Assembly (NCBI GenBank): GCA_017649745.1
Contig: JAGCGE010000139.1
Span: 1 to 9,191 of the forward strand
DNA from: Clostridiales bacterium
GTDB taxonomy: Bacteria; Bacillota_A; Clostridia; Saccharofermentanales; Saccharofermentanaceae
Direction of reading: 5' to 3'
Length of the DNA: 9,191 bases
Below the pieces are notes generated by a model. It was not told the DNA's origin. It did not search any database and saw only the letters and a program-made list of their open reading frames with translations. Both the position numbers and the translations under genes were made by a program. Below, piece by piece: positions 5,342 to 9,191 of the stretch. Each line of letters opens with the position of its first letter. Position 1 is the first letter of the stretch.

Positions 5342-7363
5342 TTATCTTATGATGTCATAGTCTTTACAGATCTGTGTAAACTCCTGACAGCTCGCGAAAT
5401 AGTCGAATATCTCATCTTTGCTCGCTCCGCCGTAGATCAGAACGTCGAGCCAGTATTCGTATCCCTCCGTGTCAGGCTCTCGTCCCATGAAAGTCTTGTA
5501 AAGCCTTGTCAGATACTCTTCATTGCTCAGGTTAAAACTCAAGAACTCATCGCAATAGAAGAAAGCACGCGCTGCCTGTGTTCCTGTAAGTTCCTGATTA
5601 GTAAGGCCTAAGCTCCAATAATCAAGTCCCTCCTGCTCCGGCGCTCTTCCAAGGCATTCGGTATAAAGACGTGTCGCAAAAGCTGTAGCGTTAGAAGACG
5701 CTTTGGTAGTCTTTGGTAATACGGCACCTGATCTTACACCATAGAAAGCACATAGATCATTCCACTCTTCAGAATTGATAAATCCGTTGACAACATTATC
5801 ACGGCCGCTTGTCTTAAGGCTGTTAAGCCAGAATTCGTAACCGTTAGGATCATCTTCTGCATTTCTGTTAAAGAATGTCTTGTACAAGACCTTTACAAAT
5901 TCGCTGTCATTAAGATTACGTGCCTTGAATTCATCGCTTAAAAGGAACTGTTTCGTACACTGTGCACCTGTGAGGTCACCGTTACCTACATGATGGCACC
6001 AGTAATCCTTACCTTCTTTCTCTGAAGGACGTCCAAGTGCTACCACATATAATCTTTCGACAAAATCACCGAACTTAGATGATGAGTTGTCTGAGACATT
6101 ATCGTTTACGGCAACTTTCTTGCAGATCCTAAACTCATAAGTCTCCCTGCTTCCCTTAACGATCGATACTGAAATTGCGTATTTCTTACCTTTTTCGAGA
6201 TGTGCACCAACAGTACCATCACTAGAGACAGTACTACCATTAGAGATATCGGTTACCAGAAATCCAAGAGGAGTCTCTGATGTGAAATAGTAATCATCTG
6301 TTGCAGATGGGCAGAAAAGATAGCTGTTATCTATAACCGAGAACTTGTCTTTTACGCCTGATGCCGAAGAGATATCAGAAAGCTTCTTAAAAGATACGTA
6401 GCTTGATCCCTGGTCGACTAAAGACTGCGACTTCTGGACCTGACCTTTAGTCATGTTCTTAAAATCCCTGGTGAAATTATAATCCTTGGTTCCTACGTTA
6501 TTTGCGCGATAACGCATGTAGATACCGTCTTCCTTAACGGTATACCTGTAATCGAAAAGATCATTGTTCTCTACTGTGTCATACGCCGAAATATCAGTGA
6601 CTTTGGCAAGGCTAACCATGATATAAGCTTTATCAGTTGTTAGGAATTCACCTTTGATGATGTCGTTTCTTCCGTTAACAACGTAATATCCGTCTTTGTT
6701 GGCGGTGTTATGTATGACAGACCTACTGAATTTATTGTTGTAGTCTTTTTTCGAGAAGGTCTCATCTGTAAAGAAAATGATCTTCAGTGCATACTCGCCT
6801 TCAGGAAGATTAGTAACATTCAGATTGAATCTCGTGTTCTTACCTACAATCAGTCTAGTCTGACTGTTCTTCGAATAGATCGTATTGTTAGGCATGACAA
6901 GCACAGTAATCTTCTTTTCGGAACTTGTCGGATTAGTTACCTTTAACTTTATGCCGTTAGTTTTGGTGATCTTGTAAGTAAACGTTTTATTCAGGTCAGT
7001 TCCTTCATATGAAGATCCTGATCCGTTAGAGATCGTGTAATCAAGTTTATCTGCATTGAGCACGTTGATGTTATATACTTCATCGATCCCAACAGGCACT
7101 GTGCATTCATGATCGGTCGTATTAGCCGGGATCGTGATAACCTTAGCATCATCATGACATTCCTTCACCGTATAGGCACAACAACCTGCGTCTGCCCTGT
7201 TCAGATTCAGATGCTTATGATTGGTCCCAGTAAGATCGACGATATCTCCATCAACCGGAACAAGCTTATAGTCTGTCCCCGCCTTGATATCTTTCGGTAC
7301 CATTCCAAGCACCAGAGTGATCGTTGCTAATAAAACGACAACTCTTTCTAATAATTTTTTCAT
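5342..7363 (-). CDS. Secreted protein with beta-rich N-terminal region and tandem DUF4214 C-terminus
   Basis: The 673-aa product starts with a Sec signal peptide (MKKLLERVV, hydrophobic VLLATITLVLG, likely cleavage after KDIKA, about residue 28). There is no lipobox Cys, no LPXTG and no C-terminal membrane segment. Residues ~29-430 are beta-strand-rich, Asn/Thr/Ser-rich and unassigned; the last part (SSDGTVGAHLEKGKKYAISV...YEFRI) resembles pre-peptidase C-terminal-like beta domains. Residues 434-673 contain four LY...GR...YW units starting at 434, 489, 562 and 617, i.e. two DUF4214 pairs, ending DYDIIR. The adjacent upstream gene has the same C-terminus. DUF4214 has no established biochemical function; a role at the cell surface is inferred. 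The ATG at 7363 follows AAGGAGA by seven bases, within a hairpin. No catalytic motif was recognised. Confidence 0.85.
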   Translation of the reverse strand: MKKLLERVVVLLATITLVLGMVPKDIKAGTDYKLVPVDGDIVDLTGTNHKHLNLNRADAGCCAYTVKECHDDAKVITIPANTTDHECTVPVGIDEVYNINVLNADKLDYTISNGSGSSYEGTDLNKTFTYKITKTNGIKLKVTNPTSSEKKITVLVMPNNTIYSKNSQTRLIVGKNTRFNLNVTNLPEGEYALKIIFFTDETFSKKDYNNKFSRSVIHNTANKDGYYVVNGRNDIIKGEFLTTDKAYIMVSLAKVTDISAYDTVENNDLFDYRYTVKEDGIYMRYRANNVGTKDYNFTRDFKNMTKGQVQKSQSLVDQGSSYVSFKKLSDISSASGVKDKFSVIDNSYLFCPSATDDYYFTSETPLGFLVTDISNGSTVSSDGTVGAHLEKGKKYAISVSIVKGSRETYEFRICKKVAVNDNVSDNSSSKFGDFVERLYVVALGRPSEKEGKDYWCHHVGNGDLTGAQCTKQFLLSDEFKARNLNDSEFVKVLYKTFFNRNAEDDPNGYEFWLNSLKTSGRDNVVNGFINSEEWNDLCAFYGVRSGAVLPKTTKASSNATAFATRLYTECLGRAPEQEGLDYWSLGLTNQELTGTQAARAFFYCDEFLSFNLSNEEYLTRLYKTFMGREPDTEGYEYWLDVLIYGGASKDEIFDYFASCQEFTQICKDYDIIR

Positions 7364-7404
7364 TCAATTCTCTCCTTTTTGAAAAGTTTCAACGAGAGAA
7401 TTGA
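7364..7404 (-). promoter_or_regulatory. Leader hairpin sequestering the ribosome-binding site of the 673-aa gene
   Basis: On the - strand TCAATTCTCTC (7404-7394) is perfectly complementary to GAGAGAATTGA (7374-7364), which ends directly at the ATG. Inside, TTGAAA (7392-7387) can pair with TTTCAA (7384-7379) to extend the stem. The right outer arm includes most of the Shine-Dalgarno AAGGAGA (7377-7371). Folding would therefore block translation until the hairpin opens, by heat, a protein, an RNA or a ligand. The symmetric DNA could instead be a protein operator. The pairing is directly visible; the role is inferred. Confidence 0.6.
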
Positions 7405-7409
7405 CGAAC

Positions 7410-7444
7410 AAAAAAATATCCGTGTTGCAGAAAACACGGATATT
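7410..7444 (-). terminator. Strong rho-independent terminator after the transglutaminase-like gene
   Basis: On the - strand AATATCCGTGTT (7444-7433) pairs perfectly with AACACGGATATT (7426-7415) around a 6-base loop, followed by an uninterrupted T-run to 7410. It starts ~23 bases after the stop codon. It ends only five bases before the leader hairpin of the next gene, leaving no room for a conventional promoter between them. Confidence 0.92.
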
Positions 7445-7467
7445 CCAGCATCATTTTTTATTGATAT

Positions 7468-9191
7468 TTATCTTATGATCGAATACTCTTCACAAATATC
7501 AGTAAACTCCTGACAAGTGGAGAAAAAGTTGAACACTTCATCTCTTGTCATACCTTCAGACAACTTATCCATCCAGTAGTTGAATCCGTCTTCCTCAGGA
7601 TCTCTTCCCATGAATGTCTTATATAGTCTTCTCACATATTCCTTATCGTCAACGCCAAGACCCTTAAACTCATCGCAGTAGAAGAATGAGCGAGCAGCAG
7701 CTGTACCAGTAAGTTCCTGATTGGTAAGTCCCAAGCTCCAATACCTAAGTCCATCTGCCTCAGGTTCACGGCCGAGGCACTCTGTATATAGTCTTGTAGC
7801 AAAAGCTATGGCATTATCAGATGCGACGTTTTTCTTAATATTTGAACCTGATCTAATGCAATAAGCATTACAGAGATCGAGCCATTCAGAAGAATTAATA
7901 AATCCTTCGATAACTGTTTCTCTGCTAACACTCTTAAGGCTGTCAGTCCAGAACTTAAATCCATCAGGATCTTCAATTGCTTCTCTGTCGAAGAATACTC
8001 TGTACAAAAGCTTAACAAAGTCATCATTATCTAAAGTTTTATTCTTAAACTCCTCGCAAGTGAGGAAGAATCTTGCGCAATCAGCACCTGTAAGATCACC
8101 GTTACCTACATGCTCACACCAGTAATCCTTACCGCTCTTTTCAGAATCTCGGCAAAGCGCAACAACATAAAGTCTCTCAACAAAATCAGCGAAACTCTTT
8201 TTCGAGCCGGAATCATGATAATTCTCGACTCTATATGCTTTACCATTATATGCTACCCACTTAACATTAGCGTTATCTGAACTAATGCATTTACAGAATC
8301 TTCCGTATTCATTATCAAGATCGTTTACGATAAAGAATGTATCTGAACCCTTATGGATATACCTCGGAGTATAATCAGAATCCTCCTCAAGTGCGTCGTA
8401 AATAAGCGAAGGACGATAGCGCAGATAATAGTTGTCAGGTTCAGGACCGTGATCGCGGTTATATGATACATAACCTGTCGGAACAAAACAGTCATCATCA
8501 GTTACATCTACGCAATACCAATTACCATGGAGCTTAACAAGATTCCATGCATGAGCTGCACATCCTGATACGATACTTTCAAGACCCGCTTTAACAGCAA
8601 GCGCTTGAAACAATAACGCATACCCTATACATACAGTCTTTCCTTTAAGAGAGCTATAGATAGTATTGGAAGTCAGAGTTCCGCTCGGCAGTATGTATTG
8701 GTCATACGTGATCCTTTCACACATCAGGTCATGGATTATCTTCTCTTTTTCTTCAGGAAGAGCGTCCTCAGGAACATGACACAAGTAGGATTCAAGCATA
8801 GTCCTAACTTCTGCTCTCGCCTTAGCTCTATCTGACCCTTTTCGAAAATCAGGCATTATAGGAGCGAATAAAGCTCCGTAGCATTTCTTGCCGTCAACGA
8901 TCACATCACTTGCTGCCAGATAATCACCGCCAAGATAAAAATACTGAGGATTCTCAGCAAGGACCATATAAAAAATCCGTAATATGATGACATTGTTCTC
9001 TTCGATCGGATCGATCTTCATAGGAGAAAGATCGATAACGACTTCATTCAGATCCTCTTCATTAAGGAGGACCTCCTCTAATTTCTCATCAATTCTCCTA
9101 TAGATCTCTTTCTCGAACTCAGGGAACCTGTCATAGTAATAACTTGTGGAATAAGATTTCCAGTAAGCCGCTTCATCTTCCTGTGCACTTA
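7468..9191 (-). CDS. Transglutaminase-like (papain-fold) protein with tandem DUF4214 C-terminus, 5' end beyond window
   Basis: The frame is open to the window edge: 573 visible residues, with 56 coding-like codons upstream of the first ATG (9021), which has no Shine-Dalgarno, so the true start and any signal peptide are outside. Visible residues ~175-235 form a transglutaminase-like core: Cys187 (GKTVCIGYA), His213 (AAHAWNLVK) and Asp228 (WYCVDVTDDD), the Cys/His/Asp triad in the usual order and spacing. Such domains act as cysteine proteases, or cross-link or deamidate proteins, in secreted bacterial proteins; the substrate is unknown. Residues 336-573 hold four LY...R...YW units (at 336, 391, 463, 518), two DUF4214 pairs ending EYSIIR. 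By hand alignment about 140 of 221 unit residues equal those of the neighbour. Surface location is inferred from that shared module. Confidence 0.87.
   Translation of the reverse strand, partial: SAQEDEAAYWKSYSTSYYYDRFPEFEKEIYRRIDEKLEEVLLNEEDLNEVVIDLSPMKIDPIEENNVIILRIFYMVLAENPQYFYLGGDYLAASDVIVDGKKCYGALFAPIMPDFRKGSDRAKARAEVRTMLESYLCHVPEDALPEEKEKIIHDLMCERITYDQYILPSGTLTSNTIYSSLKGKTVCIGYALLFQALAVKAGLESIVSGCAAHAWNLVKLHGNWYCVDVTDDDCFVPTGYVSYNRDHGPEPDNYYLRYRPSLIYDALEEDSDYTPRYIHKGSDTFFIVNDLDNEYGRFCKCISSDNANVKWVAYNGKAYRVENYHDSGSKKSFADFVERLYVVALCRDSEKSGKDYWCEHVGNGDLTGADCARFFLTCEEFKNKTLDNDDFVKLLYRVFFDREAIEDPDGFKFWTDSLKSVSRETVIEGFINSSEWLDLCNAYCIRSGSNIKKNVASDNAIAFATRLYTECLGREPEADGLRYWSLGLTNQELTGTAAARSFFYCDEFKGLGVDDKEYVRRLYKTFMGRDPEEDGFNYWMDKLSEGMTRDEVFNFFSTCQEFTDICEEYSIIR

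Noticed and set aside
5154..5611. Plus-strand open frames across the aconitase promoter and the end of the 673-aa gene
   Set aside because: They cross a consensus promoter and a terminator of the opposite strand and have no recognisable motif or ribosome-binding site.
7401..7430. TTGACG at 7401 as a plus-strand -35 element
   Set aside because: No acceptable -10 follows at 16-18 bases, and no plus-strand gene lies downstream; the bases belong to the leader hairpin and terminator.
1..9191. CRISPR array, tRNA/rRNA, toxin-antitoxin or phage-defence genes
   Set aside because: No regularly spaced repeats, cloverleaf-like segments, or paired small genes were seen on either strand.

Overview
The window looks like a chromosomal segment from a low-to-mid GC, Gram-positive anaerobe of the class Clostridia (Firmicutes). 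The basis is strong Shine-Dalgarno sites of GGAGG or AGGAGA type, a consensus sigma-A promoter (TTGACA/TATAAT), the short (~640 aa) aconitase beside a ~450 aa clostridial-type citrate synthase, and secreted proteins ending in DUF4214 modules, which are frequent in rumen and gut Clostridia. The genus is not determined.

Layout. (1) 2-319 (+) is the 3' end of a prohibitin/SPFH-family gene. (2) 348-1836 is a complete IS3-family (IS150-type) insertion sequence with 24-bp imperfect inverted repeats and a 3-bp target duplication (TTG). Removing it rejoins the two halves of a bidirectional rho-independent terminator that once separated the prohibitin gene from the convergent citrate synthase gene, so the element sits in the loop of that terminator. 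Its orfA carries an apparent one-base change in an A-run. This puts the DNA-binding N-terminus in the same frame as the DDE domain and moves the leucine zipper out of frame. (3) 1865-5182 (-) is a two-gene operon, aconitase then citrate synthase, with a consensus promoter upstream. It makes the first two steps from acetyl-CoA and oxaloacetate to isocitrate, presumably for 2-oxoglutarate and glutamate synthesis. (4) 5342-7363 (-) encodes a secreted 673-aa protein with a four-unit DUF4214 C-terminus. (5) 7468-9191 (-) encodes a 5'-truncated transglutaminase-like protein with a closely related DUF4214 C-terminus. A strong terminator and a Shine-Dalgarno-sequestering hairpin lie between (4) and (5).

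No CRISPR array, RNA gene, phage module or defence system was seen. The most interesting signals are the insertion inside a terminator loop, the frame-fused transposase, the pair of surface proteins sharing a C-terminal module, and the leader hairpin over the start of the 673-aa gene.
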